This document shows, piece after piece, positions 16,761 through 25,454 of a stretch of 64,000 bases of DNA. Source of the stretch: Carboxylicivirga taeanensis. GTDB taxonomy: Bacteria > Bacteroidota > Bacteroidia > Bacteroidales > Marinilabiliaceae. The stretch is from contig NZ_JBPUSJ010000004.1 in NCBI RefSeq assembly GCF_051851475.1, positions 390,779 through 454,778 of the forward strand, written 5' to 3'. The notes beneath the pieces were generated by a model. The model saw only the letters and a list, made by a program, of their open reading frames with translations, was not told where the DNA came from and made no database searches. A program made the position numbers and the translations under genes. How positions within the stretch are numbered: the stretch's first letter is position 1; every line of letters begins with the position of its first letter.

Positions 16761-18752
16761 ATTAAGTAAACTTTCAAGTCGCTTAATTTCATCACGGTGC
16801 TGGGCAGCGCTGATAAAATCAAGCTCTTTAGCAGCTTTCTGCATCTCTTTCCGAGTTTTCTCAATGGCTTTTTTCAGTCCTTCAGCGCTCATGTATTCAA
16901 CCACTGGATCTGCGGCAATATCGGCTCCTTCAGGCTCGATGTAGGCTTTGGCTTTGGAGGAGGCTTCAATAATTGTGGTAAGCTGTTTGTTTATCTGGGT
17001 TGGGGTAATGTTGTTCTTTTGATTGTATTTCAGCTGCTTCTCGCGTCTGTATAGAGTGGCATCAATGGTTGCCTGCATACTTTTTGTAATGACATCGGCA
17101 TACATAATAACACGGCCATTCAGATTTCGTGCTGCGCGACCGGCTGTCTGGGTCAGTGAACGCTCTGATCTTAAGAAGCCTTCCTTGTCTGCATCTAAAA
17201 TAGCCACTAATGACACCTCAGGCAGATCCAATCCTTCACGGAGCAGATTAACCCCTATAAGTACATCAAATGTTCCCAGCCGGAGGTTCTCCATGATCTT
17301 TACCCGTTGCAATGTGTCCACATCGGAATGGATGTATTCACATTTAATAGAGAGTCGGGTGAGGTACTTGGTTAGTTCTTCAGCCATTCGTTTGGTTAGT
17401 GTGGTGACCAGTATTCGTTCATTTTTCTCTATACGGTCATTAATTTCATTTATTAGATCGTCAATTTGATTTTGGCTTGGTCGGACATCAATTTCCGGAT
17501 CTAGCAGTCCTGTTGGTCGTATTAGCTGCTCCACAATAACCCCTTCCGTTTGTTCCAACTCGTAATCAGCTGGTGTTGCACTCACGTAAATAATCTGGTT
17601 TACCATTGACTCAAACTCTTCGAACTTAAGCGGCCGGTTATCCAAAGCCGCGGGTAAACGGAACCCATATTCAACCAAATTTTCTTTTCGGGAGCGATCG
17701 CCGCCATACATTGCACGTATTTGAGGGATGGTAACGTGACTCTCGTCAATAACGATCAGGTAATCATCAGGAAAGTAGTCCAAAAGGCAGAAAGGGCGAG
17801 TCCCTTCATTGCGGCCATCAAAATACCTGGAATAATTTTCAATACCCGGGCAGTAACCCAGTTCTCTAATCATTTCTAAATCGTAGTTAACCCGTTCGTC
17901 CAGTCGCTTTGCTTCAATGCTTTTACCGCTTTCCTTTAAAAACTGAACGTGTGCTGTAAGATCGTCCTGAATTTGTTGAATGGCCTGTTGAGTGCGCTCC
18001 TTTGATGTAATAAAGATATTGGCAGGATATATCTTCAGGGTATCCAGCGACTCTATACGTTTGCCGTTTTCCGGATAAAATAGCTCTATTTCTTCTATTT
18101 CATCGCCCCAAAATATAACTCGACAGGCATGGTCGGCGTAGGCCAGAAATATTTCAACGGTATCACCTTTCACCCTGAAATTGCCTCGCTCAAACATCAC
18201 TTCGTTGCGCGAGTAGAGACTGTCTACCAACTGTCTTAAAAAGGCATTTCTTGATACCTGGCTGTTTTTCTCGATGGTGATGACTCCTGAATGAAAATCC
18301 TCTGGATTACCAATGCCATAAAGACAGGAAACTGAGGAAACGACAATGACATCTCTTCTGCCAGAAAGCAAAGCAGAGGTAGCACTCAGCCTTAATTTTT
18401 CAATTTCATCGTTTATGGATAAATCCTTTTCGATGTAGGTGTCTGTTACCGGTAAGTAGGCCTCTGGTTGATAGTAATCGTAATAGGACACGAAATACTC
18501 GACCGCATTATTGGGGAAAAACTGCTTAAACTCTCCATATAGCTGAGCAGCTAACGTTTTGTTATGCGATAATATGAGAGTTGGCCGTTGTACCTGTTCA
18601 ATAACATTGGCCACGGTAAATGTTTTTCCGGAACCGGTTACGCCGAGCAGAGCCTGGTGTTTTTGGTTGTTCAGTATCCCTTTTGTTAATTGCTCGATGG
18701 CTTGCGGCTGGTCGCCAGTTGGTGCAAAATCCGATAATATTTTAAGCTCCAT
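16743..18752 (-). CDS. uvrB: Excinuclease ABC subunit B
   Basis: DNA-damage recognition helicase of nucleotide excision repair; it receives damage from UvrA and recruits UvrC. The helicase motifs are visible: Walker A LLGVTGSGKTFT with Lys43, YYDYYQPEAYLP (the beta-hairpin that probes for damage, near residue 92), the DEAD-like IDESHVT near 340, YVSATP near 390, and QTAGRAARN near residue 535. The C-terminal UVR domain (DFISAAQHRDEIKRLESLL) that contacts UvrC is intact. At 669 residues it is a normal full-length protein. The gene is convergent to rpoD and followed on its own strand by the shared terminator. No SOS-type operator can be named from the sequence. Confidence 0.97.
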   Translation of the reverse strand: MELKILSDFAPTGDQPQAIEQLTKGILNNQKHQALLGVTGSGKTFTVANVIEQVQRPTLILSHNKTLAAQLYGEFKQFFPNNAVEYFVSYYDYYQPEAYLPVTDTYIEKDLSINDEIEKLRLSATSALLSGRRDVIVVSSVSCLYGIGNPEDFHSGVITIEKNSQVSRNAFLRQLVDSLYSRNEVMFERGNFRVKGDTVEIFLAYADHACRVIFWGDEIEEIELFYPENGKRIESLDTLKIYPANIFITSKERTQQAIQQIQDDLTAHVQFLKESGKSIEAKRLDERVNYDLEMIRELGYCPGIENYSRYFDGRNEGTRPFCLLDYFPDDYLIVIDESHVTIPQIRAMYGGDRSRKENLVEYGFRLPAALDNRPLKFEEFESMVNQIIYVSATPADYELEQTEGVIVEQLIRPTGLLDPEIDVRPSQNQIDDLINEINDRIEKNERILVTTLTKRMAEELTKYLTRLSIKCEYIHSDVDTLQRVKIMENLRLGTFDVLIGVNLLREGLDLPEVSLVAILDADKEGFLRSERSLTQTAGRAARNLNGRVIMYADVITKSMQATIDATLYRREKQLKYNQKNNITPTQINKQLTTIIEASSKAKAYIEPEGADIAADPVVEYMSAEGLKKAIEKTRKEMQKAAKELDFISAAQHRDEIKRLESLLNKKAPK

Positions 18753-18785
18753 TGTCCACTTTAATTTATTTGCCTTTGGTCAAGT

Positions 18786-18816
18786 GACAAAAAAAGAGTT
18801 GCAATTGCAACTCTTT
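18786..18816 (-). terminator. Terminator of the small outer-membrane protein gene
   Basis: AAAGAGTTGCAA (18793-18804) and TTGCAACTCTTT (18805-18816) form a perfect 24-base palindrome. On the minus strand it is followed by a run of Ts, as expected for an intrinsic terminator just after the stop at 18837. Confidence 0.85.
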
Positions 18817-18836
18817 CGGTATTTTGTAATGATTTT

Positions 18837-19661
18837 TTATCTTCTGCGTTTTCTCTTTATCGCTTTCGAATTGCGTTTTGATGAGCCGCGGTATTGAGAG
18901 CGCGTTTTTAAGTAGGCCTTTCTGTTGTATTTAGGCTCATTTCGCCAACGACTATCATCGATTAAGTAAGTAATGCCTATTGATGTGGTATAATAAAAAT
19001 CGTTTGACTCTGTCTGTACCACACCGCCTCCAGGTATTTCATACTCTTTGTGGGCATCTAAATCATCTGTAAATGGAACCGTCCCGATGCCTTCGATATT
19101 AACACTCCACTGAGAGTTAATCCAAAGTGAGATGCCGAGGCCGCCCGAAAAAGTAGGGGTAATACCGCTCGCTTCGTTCCAAACAGAACCATATTCTTGA
19201 TCAAATCCGGCACCATAGACGCCATAATATTTTGTTGCGCTATAATACAAAGCTCCTACCTGTCCGATAATATATGGATTAATTGAGCGTTGTTTGAAGT
19301 AGCCGAATAAAACATCTATGGGTCGAAACGTAACGCCTACATTAAATTCTCCATAAGTATTGTCAAACCATGCGTTATTTATGCCGGGAGCAGAAAGCTG
19401 TATTCCGCTCATTTCGCCTCCCATAATTGAAGCTCTGGCTGAAAGAAAGGTTGTGAGTTCCTTATCTGCATTAACACCCAGAGATAGATGTGTTCGCCCA
19501 TCATCAACAAGGTCGCCATAAAAATGGTTAGCCCCAAGACGCCCTGTTACACTAAATCCTTCCCATATAGTTGATCTTCGTCTACGTTGGGCAACAGACT
19601 CAGGTAAGACTGTTGCAATGAGGATTGCAATAATTATGATTGTTCTTAATGACGACGGCAT
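18837..19661 (-). CDS. Small outer-membrane beta-barrel protein with a basic C-terminal tail
   Basis: I recognise the fold but not a specific function. The 274-residue product has a signal peptide (about residues 1-25, ending SVAQ), then RRRRS and a series of amphipathic strands with aromatic girdle residues (GRLGANHFYGDL, LGVNADKEL, NVGVTFRPIDVLFGYF, YYTTSIGITYLI). It resembles DUF6089-like or PorT-like barrels of Bacteroidota. The last 30 residues are unusual: they contain many Arg, Lys and Ser residues and end in KRKRRR. The chain therefore does not end on a barrel strand, and the tail would be free on one side of the membrane. It lies alone between uvrB and cutC, all on the minus strand. 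Confidence 0.7.
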   Translation of the reverse strand: MPSSLRTIIIIAILIATVLPESVAQRRRRSTIWEGFSVTGRLGANHFYGDLVDDGRTHLSLGVNADKELTTFLSARASIMGGEMSGIQLSAPGINNAWFDNTYGEFNVGVTFRPIDVLFGYFKQRSINPYIIGQVGALYYSATKYYGVYGAGFDQEYGSVWNEASGITPTFSGGLGISLWINSQWSVNIEGIGTVPFTDDLDAHKEYEIPGGGVVQTESNDFYYTTSIGITYLIDDSRWRNEPKYNRKAYLKTRSQYRGSSKRNSKAIKRKRRR

Positions 19662-19811
19662 TCGAATGTGCTTTAATTATGGTGTAAAAATGTAAAAAAC
19701 TTTACGATTAGAAAAATCAATTTATTCCAAAGGTGTAATAAAGACTTCATTTTACGAAAAAAAATTTACAGATAACGTATTTTACTTAGTAAAAGTAAGT
19801 TTTTTTTACAC

Positions 19812-20567
19812 TTAAATCTTAAGAATTGCATTCATCGTCTTTTTTATCGTTTCTAAATCCGAGTAAAATCGACTGAACTCAGGTATGCCGCTTACACCAC
19901 CCATATTTATATTGTCATTTTTATAGGTCATAGGGGAAGGAAACTCTTTGCGAGCCGAAAAGTGAAATTCTTTGGCGCCAGTTTTTGCTGCCAGTTCTGC
20001 AATGTTATCCGGTTTAACACCTGAGCCAACAAGTATTGTAATGCGTCCGTTGGCCTGTTTGATGAGCTCTGAAAGACAATCTATGCCTAATGGAGCTGTT
20101 TGTTGCATACCCGATGTTAATACTCTTGTCGCTCCAAGAGATATCAGTTCTTCAAGCGCTTTTTCCGGTGCATTACACATATCAAATGCCCGGTGGAACG
20201 TAAAAGGCAGTTCTCCTGAAGCATCAATAAGTTTTTGTGTGTTGGGTACGTCAATATCGCCATTTGTCAGGAGGCAACCCGAAACAATGCCATCAGCACC
20301 GAGTTGTTTTGCCATTCTTATGTCATTTAGCATGACATTTATTTCTTCGCTGGAATACACAAAATCGCCACCTCTGGGTCTGATGATTACAAAAACTTGA
20401 ATATTGGGAGCCATTTTTTTTACTTCCATAATCATGCCTGCACTTGGAGTTGTACCTCCTTCAAACAGATTATCGCAAAGTTCCACACGCTGTGCGCCAG
20501 CTTCTTGTGCATTGAGGGCTGATTGAACAGAATCAATGCAGATTTCAAATGAATAGTTCTTAGTCAT
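19812..20567 (-). CDS. cutC: CutC family protein
   Basis: Cytoplasmic TIM-barrel protein of the CutC family, classically linked to copper tolerance, although its molecular activity is unsettled. Family motifs are FEICIDSVQSALNAQEAGAQRVELCDNL at the N-terminus (given here in full for its first part only: FEICIDSVQSALNAQEAG), GGTTPSAGMI near residue 53, IRPRGGDFVYS near 82, GADGIVSGCLL near 117 and TFHRAFDMC near 162. The usual length is about 245 residues, so 251 is full length. Its ATG overlaps the end of the acyl-CoA ligase gene by 8 bases, so the two are translated from one mRNA. A CutC-ligase pairing is not one I know as functional, and may reflect only shared transcription. Confidence 0.93.
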   Translation of the reverse strand: MTKNYSFEICIDSVQSALNAQEAGAQRVELCDNLFEGGTTPSAGMIMEVKKMAPNIQVFVIIRPRGGDFVYSSEEINVMLNDIRMAKQLGADGIVSGCLLTNGDIDVPNTQKLIDASGELPFTFHRAFDMCNAPEKALEELISLGATRVLTSGMQQTAPLGIDCLSELIKQANGRITILVGSGVKPDNIAELAAKTGAKEFHFSARKEFPSPMTYKNDNINMGGVSGIPEFSRFYSDLETIKKTMNAILKI

Positions 20568-22476
20568 TATTAGTCAGATAAATCCTTAAATTACTAATGT
20601 TTGTGCCAGATATGAAGTTTTTAGCTTCGGGGGTATAAAGATAGTCTATCTCGTGCGAAAAGTACTCTTCGACCTTCGGTCTTACTACTTTCATTGTGCT
20701 GTTTAGGAGTTTGTTTTTTTCCGTAAAGCTTTCTTTCAAAACGACTAGTGTGCTGGGCAGCCATCTGGAAGGAAAGTTAAAATCATTGTTGTTAGACGCT
20801 TTTAGACTGCTTATTTCATCAAAAATGAGCTGAAGTATTTCTATTAGAGTTTGCTCTTCTTCAATTGTTTTATTGTTCTGTCTTAGCCAGAGGTTTATTT
20901 TTTCTTTATTGGGCACTATCAAGCCGCTGGTATAGGGGTTTTGGTTGTTATGAAGAATAAACTGATCGATGTATTCGCAGTGATCAATGATGGCTTCCTC
21001 TATGCCTTCCGGACTGTATTTTTCCCCATCTGCACCTATAAGAAGACTTTTAAAACGCCCCAATACATATAAGTAATTATGAGCGTCTAAATAGCCAAGG
21101 TCACCGGTGTAAAGCCATTGATCTTTTATCGTTTCATTAGTGGCCTCTTTATTGCGCCAGTATCCTTGCATGACATTTTCTCCGCGTATTACAATCTCAC
21201 CTTTTTCGCCAACCGGCAACGTCTTGCCATCGCTGTCACAAATTTTAATTTCCAGCTGGTTAACGACCTTGCCCGACGAACCAAGCTTATGATGTTTGGG
21301 TGTATTGGCAGAAATGATGGGTGAAGCTTCGCTCAAGCCATAGCCCTGATACATGGGAATACCTATTGCGTAGAAGAAACGTTGCAGTTCAATGTCGAGC
21401 AAAGCGCCACCACCAATAAAATATTGTAGTTTACCGCCAAAGCGCTCTTTTATTTTATTAAAGATTAGCTGCTTGTAGAGGCAATATATTGGGTATAAAA
21501 GTTTTTTGAGTCCTTTTCCTGCTTGCTCACCATCACCATTGTACCAGTATGCAAAGTGAAGGCCGGATTCAAACAGGCGGGATGCTGTTGCGCCTTTTCC
21601 CTGAATGGCTTTTTCTATGTTTTTCTTGAAATTCTTTGCCAAAGCAGGTACACTCATTAAAATCTCTGGTTTAATTTCCTGCATGTTGGTCACAAAGTTT
21701 TTCAGTGTTTCGTGCTGGTTGCGACCAATTTGCACGGCAGCTATTGATGCACCTTTATGCATGAAGGAGTACAGAGAGGCCGTGTGAGCAAAGGCATGAT
21801 CCCATGGCAACACAACCAGTGTTTTATAATGCTGGGGAACGTTAATATAGCTGAAGGCCTGTTCAACATTTGCTGTGTAATTTCTGTGTGAAAGGATGAT
21901 TCCCTTGGGGTCGGCAGTGGTGCCCGATGTGTAGCAGATATTGGCAGGTGTTTCTGGCTTTACTGCTTCCATGGCATGTGCTAACGCTGAAGGAGCTTTT
22001 TGTGCATGTTGTTTGCCTACTTTAAAAAGTTCTGTAATCGTTGTTTCGTCTTCTTCCAGCTCATTAACATCATCTAAAATTATTACTCGTTTTAGTTCGG
22101 TTAGCTGTGGTTTTACCAATCGTATTTTATCTAGTTGATTGCGGGATACGATGATGGTCTCTGACTGTGAGTGGTTTAGTCTGAATATAAGGTCGTTATC
22201 AGCTTCTAGTTTGGTGGATAGAGGTACGTTGATGGCGCCAACGTGTAGAATCGCTAATTCGCTTACCAACCAAAGCCGTCTGCCTTCCGAGAGCAAGGCC
22301 ACCCGGTCGCCAAGCTTAATGCCTAATGACAGAAGTGCGTTACTCAAATGATGGACTTCAGCTTGTATTTCCTTGTACGAATATGAGGCGTATTTATCCG
22401 TCTCTTTTTCCCATATTAACGGGTTATCGGGGTATTTGATAACACTTTCCTCAAAAAAATCGATTAAGCTTTTCAT
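20560..22476 (-). CDS. Long-chain fatty acid-CoA ligase-like AMP-forming enzyme
   Basis: Member of the ANL superfamily, which activates a fatty acid as an acyl-adenylate and passes it to CoA. The phosphate-binding loop YTSGTTADPKGIILSH is at about residues 183-198. GYGLSEASPII, WLYTGDLGYLD and GRFKSLLIGADGEKYSPEGIE are the later core motifs, the last with the hinge region. The 638-residue length and the insert around residues 270-340 match the long-chain acyl-CoA ligase group of Bacteroidota. There is no signal peptide, so it acts in the cytoplasm or at the inner membrane. It is the first gene of a two-gene operon and is translationally coupled to cutC. Substrate chain length cannot be read from the sequence. 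Its usual catalytic lysine is replaced in context near the C-terminus by NKLLNSTMKVVRPK, where a lysine is still present. Confidence 0.88.
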   Translation of the reverse strand: MKSLIDFFEESVIKYPDNPLIWEKETDKYASYSYKEIQAEVHHLSNALLSLGIKLGDRVALLSEGRRLWLVSELAILHVGAINVPLSTKLEADNDLIFRLNHSQSETIIVSRNQLDKIRLVKPQLTELKRVIILDDVNELEEDETTITELFKVGKQHAQKAPSALAHAMEAVKPETPANICYTSGTTADPKGIILSHRNYTANVEQAFSYINVPQHYKTLVVLPWDHAFAHTASLYSFMHKGASIAAVQIGRNQHETLKNFVTNMQEIKPEILMSVPALAKNFKKNIEKAIQGKGATASRLFESGLHFAYWYNGDGEQAGKGLKKLLYPIYCLYKQLIFNKIKERFGGKLQYFIGGGALLDIELQRFFYAIGIPMYQGYGLSEASPIISANTPKHHKLGSSGKVVNQLEIKICDSDGKTLPVGEKGEIVIRGENVMQGYWRNKEATNETIKDQWLYTGDLGYLDAHNYLYVLGRFKSLLIGADGEKYSPEGIEEAIIDHCEYIDQFILHNNQNPYTSGLIVPNKEKINLWLRQNNKTIEEEQTLIEILQLIFDEISSLKASNNNDFNFPSRWLPSTLVVLKESFTEKNKLLNSTMKVVRPKVEEYFSHEIDYLYTPEAKNFISGTNISNLRIYLTNND

Positions 22477-22672
22477 ATTCTAAATTTTTCAGGGGTTAAA
22501 GTTAAATTAAAATTATTAGAACTTTTTGTGTTCGTTTTCGACCATTTGGTGTGTATATTCGGACAAGTATTTTATTATAATCTTTATCTAATATTCAGTA
22601 AGTTAGTGTTTAATAGATGGTGGCAAGGAAATTGATTACATTTTGTAGATTAATTAAGTTAAACCTTGTACC

Positions 22673-24016
22673 ATGAAGAAATATGCATTGTTTTTTATGC
22701 TGTTATTTGGGACTATAACAGTTACATCTTATGTTGAAGCGCAAAACACTGCCCAAATGGACAGTGTGGAGTGTCTTAAAAATTATTCTTTGTATAAAGA
22801 AGCGCTTAAGAAAAAAATGTACGATTATTCCATTGGCGCCTGGCGCGCGATGTTTGATAATTGTCCCGATGTGACCATTCGACTTTACGCCGATGGAGTC
22901 GATATTTACAAATACTACATTGATAAAGAGAAAGACAATCTAAGAAAGCAATCTTTGGTTGATACTTTATTGTTGATTTATGATCGGCGTATTCAGTATT
23001 TTGGAGATCATCCCAAATATCCCAAGGGCTGGGTGCTTGGCCGTAAAGGATTGGACATAGTTACCTACAGGCGCAATGAAATTTCAGAGTTAGAAAAGGC
23101 GGTAACCTGTTTTGAAGCATCTCATGGCGCGCTTGGAAAAAAGATGGAACCGATGGTAGCAGTTAATTGGTTACAGGCTACAAACGCTTTGCTGGCAACC
23201 GGGGAAAGAACCTCTTCAGAACTTCTTGATGTCTATATGGATGTAGACCAAGTGTTGGCTTATCATATCAAAAAGCAAACGAATGAGGAGTTGGTGGAGA
23301 TGCTCAATAAAGCCAGTGATACCTGCGTTGAAATTGCAATTAGAAGTGGATTTGATAATTGTGAGGCGCTTGAACAAACACTTACTGCAAAGTATGAACA
23401 GGTGAAAGACAATACCGATGGTTTGTCTCGGTTGTTAAAGCTGTTGGATGCTTTTGATTGCTCGGGGGGTAATTTATATGCTCAGGCAGCTGAACGTAAT
23501 TACCAATTAGCTCCAACAGCCGATGCTTCATACATGTTGGCAAAGTATTTTATTAAGCAAAATGATTTTAATAAGGCGAAGGAGTACTATTTAAAAACAA
23601 TCAGTCAGGCTGATGATCAGGAACTGCAGGCTAAGTGCTTTTATGAATTAGCAGTGGTTACATTTTCACACTACAAAAATGGTCCGGAAGCCCGGGAGTA
23701 CGCTCAAAATGCCTTGGAAATGAAGCGCGACTGGGGAAAACCCCATATTCTTATAGGAAATATTTATGCGCACGAGAGTTCAAAATACGGTGATAGTGAT
23801 TTTGATCATCAAACGGTGTACTGGGTTGCTATTGACCAATTTAAAAAGGCAAAGATGATCGATCCAGAATGCGCTGATGAGGCAGAGAAGCAAATAAATT
23901 TATACTCACAATATATTCCTGATAAGGAAACAGGCTTTTTTCATGGCGTCCAGGAAGGTGATAACTATACGATTGGCTCATGGATTAATGAAAAGACGGT
24001 GGTGAGGTACCGTTAA
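22673..24016 (+). CDS. Secreted TPR-containing protein of unknown function
   Basis: No characterised family is recognised. A signal peptide (residues 1-24, ending YVEAQ) predicts export to the periplasm. Near the N-terminus is VECLKNYSLYKEALKKKMY followed by AWRAMFDNCPD, a segment that recurs in Bacteroidota envelope proteins. The middle is helical. Clear TPR units occur at about residues 275-345 (ADASYMLAKYFIKQNDFNKA, LQAKCFYELAVVTFSHYKNG, EAREYAQNALEMK) and further on. Cysteines near both ends of the first domain could form a disulfide. The gene stands alone and is closed by a terminator shared with galM. A role as an envelope adaptor is plausible but not shown by the sequence. Confidence 0.7.
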   Translation: MKKYALFFMLLFGTITVTSYVEAQNTAQMDSVECLKNYSLYKEALKKKMYDYSIGAWRAMFDNCPDVTIRLYADGVDIYKYYIDKEKDNLRKQSLVDTLLLIYDRRIQYFGDHPKYPKGWVLGRKGLDIVTYRRNEISELEKAVTCFEASHGALGKKMEPMVAVNWLQATNALLATGERTSSELLDVYMDVDQVLAYHIKKQTNEELVEMLNKASDTCVEIAIRSGFDNCEALEQTLTAKYEQVKDNTDGLSRLLKLLDAFDCSGGNLYAQAAERNYQLAPTADASYMLAKYFIKQNDFNKAKEYYLKTISQADDQELQAKCFYELAVVTFSHYKNGPEAREYAQNALEMKRDWGKPHILIGNIYAHESSKYGDSDFDHQTVYWVAIDQFKKAKMIDPECADEAEKQINLYSQYIPDKETGFFHGVQEGDNYTIGSWINEKTVVRYR

Positions 24017-24027
24017 TCATATAACAA

Positions 24028-24057
24028 AAGAGGCTGTTTCAGATGAAGCAGCCTCTT
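24028..24057. terminator. Bidirectional terminator between the TPR gene and galM
   Basis: AAGAGGCTGTTTC (24028-24040) pairs with GAAGCAGCCTCTT (24045-24057) over 13 positions with one T-G wobble and the 4-base loop AGAT. It lies between two convergent genes. Confidence 0.78.
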
Positions 24058-24063
24058 GATGTG

Positions 24064-25113
24064 TTAATCAGCGATTCCAAACTTGTATACGGTTGTTTGC
24101 GTATAGGTATTCCCGGGCTTCAGCTCCGCGCTTGGGAAATGATCAATGTTGGGAGAGTTGGGGTATTTTTGAGCTTCAAAGCAAATGCCATAATACTGGT
24201 CGAAAGTCACCTCGTCACGGCCAAAGCTACCATCCAGAAAATTACCGGTATAAACCTGAAAACCTGGCTCTGTGGTATAAAATTCTAATGAACGGCCTGT
24301 GCTTTCATCAACTAAACGGGCACCAATGTTTAAATCGCCCTCAAAGCCATTGATGACGTAATTATGGTCATATCCATCAATCTCATGGATGCGCTCGCCA
24401 ATCTTTCGCGGCATCATAAAATCGAGTGGCGAATCATTGACGGCCACAATTTCACCTGTAGGAATATCATTCTCATCTTTAGGAGTAAACTTATCTGCAT
24501 ACAACACCAGTGAATGCTCAAGTACGTTGTTTTGCATGCTCGACAGGTTAAAATAGGAGTGATTCGTTAAGTTGATTATGGTTTTTTTGTCTGTTGTTGC
24601 TTCGTAGTCAATCACCAGTTCGTTATCAAAAGTTAACGTGTAGGTTAGTTTGACATTCAGATTACCGGGGTAGCCCTCTTCCATGTCTTTTGATTGCAGT
24701 GTCAGTACAACACCTGTTCGCTTGGGCTCTTTAAAGGTTTCAATGTTCCATACTTTCTGGTGGAAGCCATTGGGGCCTCCATGTAATGCGTTTGACCCGT
24801 TGTTGCAGTTTAGCTGATAAGTTGTATTGTCAAGTGAGAATTTTCCATTTTCAATTCTGTTTGCATATCGGCCGATTGATGCACCAAAATAGGGACATTG
24901 GCTTTTGTATAATTCACTCAAGTAGGTTTCGACATCATCAAACCCAAGTGCAATTTCAGCAAAGTTACCACGTCTGTCGGGTGTTTTAATGCTCATGATA
25001 ATGCCGCCATAGTTGGTCACCGTCACTTGCGTGTGCTTGCGATTTTGTAAGACGACTGTTGTAATTTCTTGATTTAATGCAGGAATGAATTGTTTTTTTT
25101 CATTGATTATCAT
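24064..25113 (-). CDS. galM: Aldose 1-epimerase (mutarotase)
   Basis: Cytoplasmic enzyme that interconverts alpha and beta anomers of galactose and other aldoses. The family signatures are present: YGGIIMSIKTPDRRG near residue 34, GRYANRIENGKF near 81, the catalytic-His loop NGSNALHGGPNGFHQKVW near 105, NLTNHSYFNLS near 180 with the second histidine, GYDHNYV near 245 and the glutamate-containing GICFEAQKYPNSPN near 310. There is no signal peptide, unlike the lipoprotein mutarotases common in sugar-utilisation loci of this phylum, so it is likely a housekeeping enzyme. The 349-residue length is normal. It is convergent with the secreted TPR gene and shares its terminator. A TATTTTTG element stands 25 bases upstream. 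Confidence 0.94.
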   Translation of the reverse strand: MIINEKKQFIPALNQEITTVVLQNRKHTQVTVTNYGGIIMSIKTPDRRGNFAEIALGFDDVETYLSELYKSQCPYFGASIGRYANRIENGKFSLDNTTYQLNCNNGSNALHGGPNGFHQKVWNIETFKEPKRTGVVLTLQSKDMEEGYPGNLNVKLTYTLTFDNELVIDYEATTDKKTIINLTNHSYFNLSSMQNNVLEHSLVLYADKFTPKDENDIPTGEIVAVNDSPLDFMMPRKIGERIHEIDGYDHNYVINGFEGDLNIGARLVDESTGRSLEFYTTEPGFQVYTGNFLDGSFGRDEVTFDQYYGICFEAQKYPNSPNIDHFPSAELKPGNTYTQTTVYKFGIAD

Positions 25114-25137
25114 AGTGGTTGTTGTCGATTAGATTAA

Positions 25138-25145
25138 CAAAAATA
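25138..25145 (-). promoter_or_regulatory. -7 element of the galM promoter
   Basis: The minus strand reads TATTTTTG, an exact match to TAnnTTTG, 25 bases before the galM ATG. No matching TTG was seen at the ideal distance. Confidence 0.48.
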
Positions 25146-25183
25146 CGAAAAAAGTTAATTTTAACATTTTATTACTTTTTATA

Positions 25184-25213
25184 TTGTCAACAATTAAAAA
25201 AGTAGTAGTTTTA
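25184..25213 (+). promoter_or_regulatory. Promoter of the RNA unit upstream of purL
   Basis: TTG at 25184-25186 and TAGTTTTA at 25206-25213 are exactly 19 bases apart. The -7 element differs from TAnnTTTG only at the last base. Initiation is expected near 25219. Confidence 0.45.
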
Positions 25214-25218
25214 TACCT

Positions 25219-25345
25219 GAAAGATAGACATATTTCTTTCATTACGCTGGCTACTTTTATCCGGCAGGATAAATTAAATAAGCGCAGGTAGTTTTTTGGT
25301 TTTAGAGAGAAGAGGTTGTTCTATTGAATAACCTCTTTGTTTTAT
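25219..25345 (+). ncRNA. Candidate small RNA or transcription attenuator upstream of purL
   Basis: Between a promoter at 25184-25213 and an intrinsic terminator at 25310-25345 lies about 125 bases with no convincing ORF. The region contains a small hairpin TATCC-ggca-GGATA and a longer-range CTAC/GTAG pairing around it. The neighbouring galM is on the other strand and reads away, so this terminator has no protein-coding gene to end on the plus strand. A further -7 element lies between the terminator and purL. It is therefore either an independent small RNA or a leader that ends transcription before purL. I do not recognise a known riboswitch or 6S RNA in it. Confidence 0.4.
25310..25345 (+). 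terminator. Orphan intrinsic terminator upstream of purL
   Basis: AAGAGGTTGTTC (25310-25321) pairs with GAATAACCTCTT (25326-25337) over 12 positions with one G-T wobble and the loop TATT. It is followed by TTTGTTTTATTTC. Confidence 0.75.
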
Positions 25346-25410
25346 TTCTAAAATGCTTCAAAGTTCATCAATAATTGACGCAGTTCGACGTAAAACTACT
25401 GAACTATTAT

Positions 25411-25418
25411 TAAATTTG
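25411..25418 (+). promoter_or_regulatory. -7 element of the purL promoter
   Basis: TAAATTTG matches TAnnTTTG exactly and stands 36 bases before the ATG at 25455. It lies inside the longer ORF that starts at 25353, which argues against that longer start. Confidence 0.5.
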
Positions 25419-25454
25419 CACTTCAATAAAAAAATCAATTCAAAACATTCATTC

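Noticed and set aside
25353..25454. A 34-codon N-terminal extension of purL
   Set aside because: The extension is not like Bacteroidota PurL N-termini and contains an exact -7 promoter element; the ATG at 25455 gives the family-typical start.
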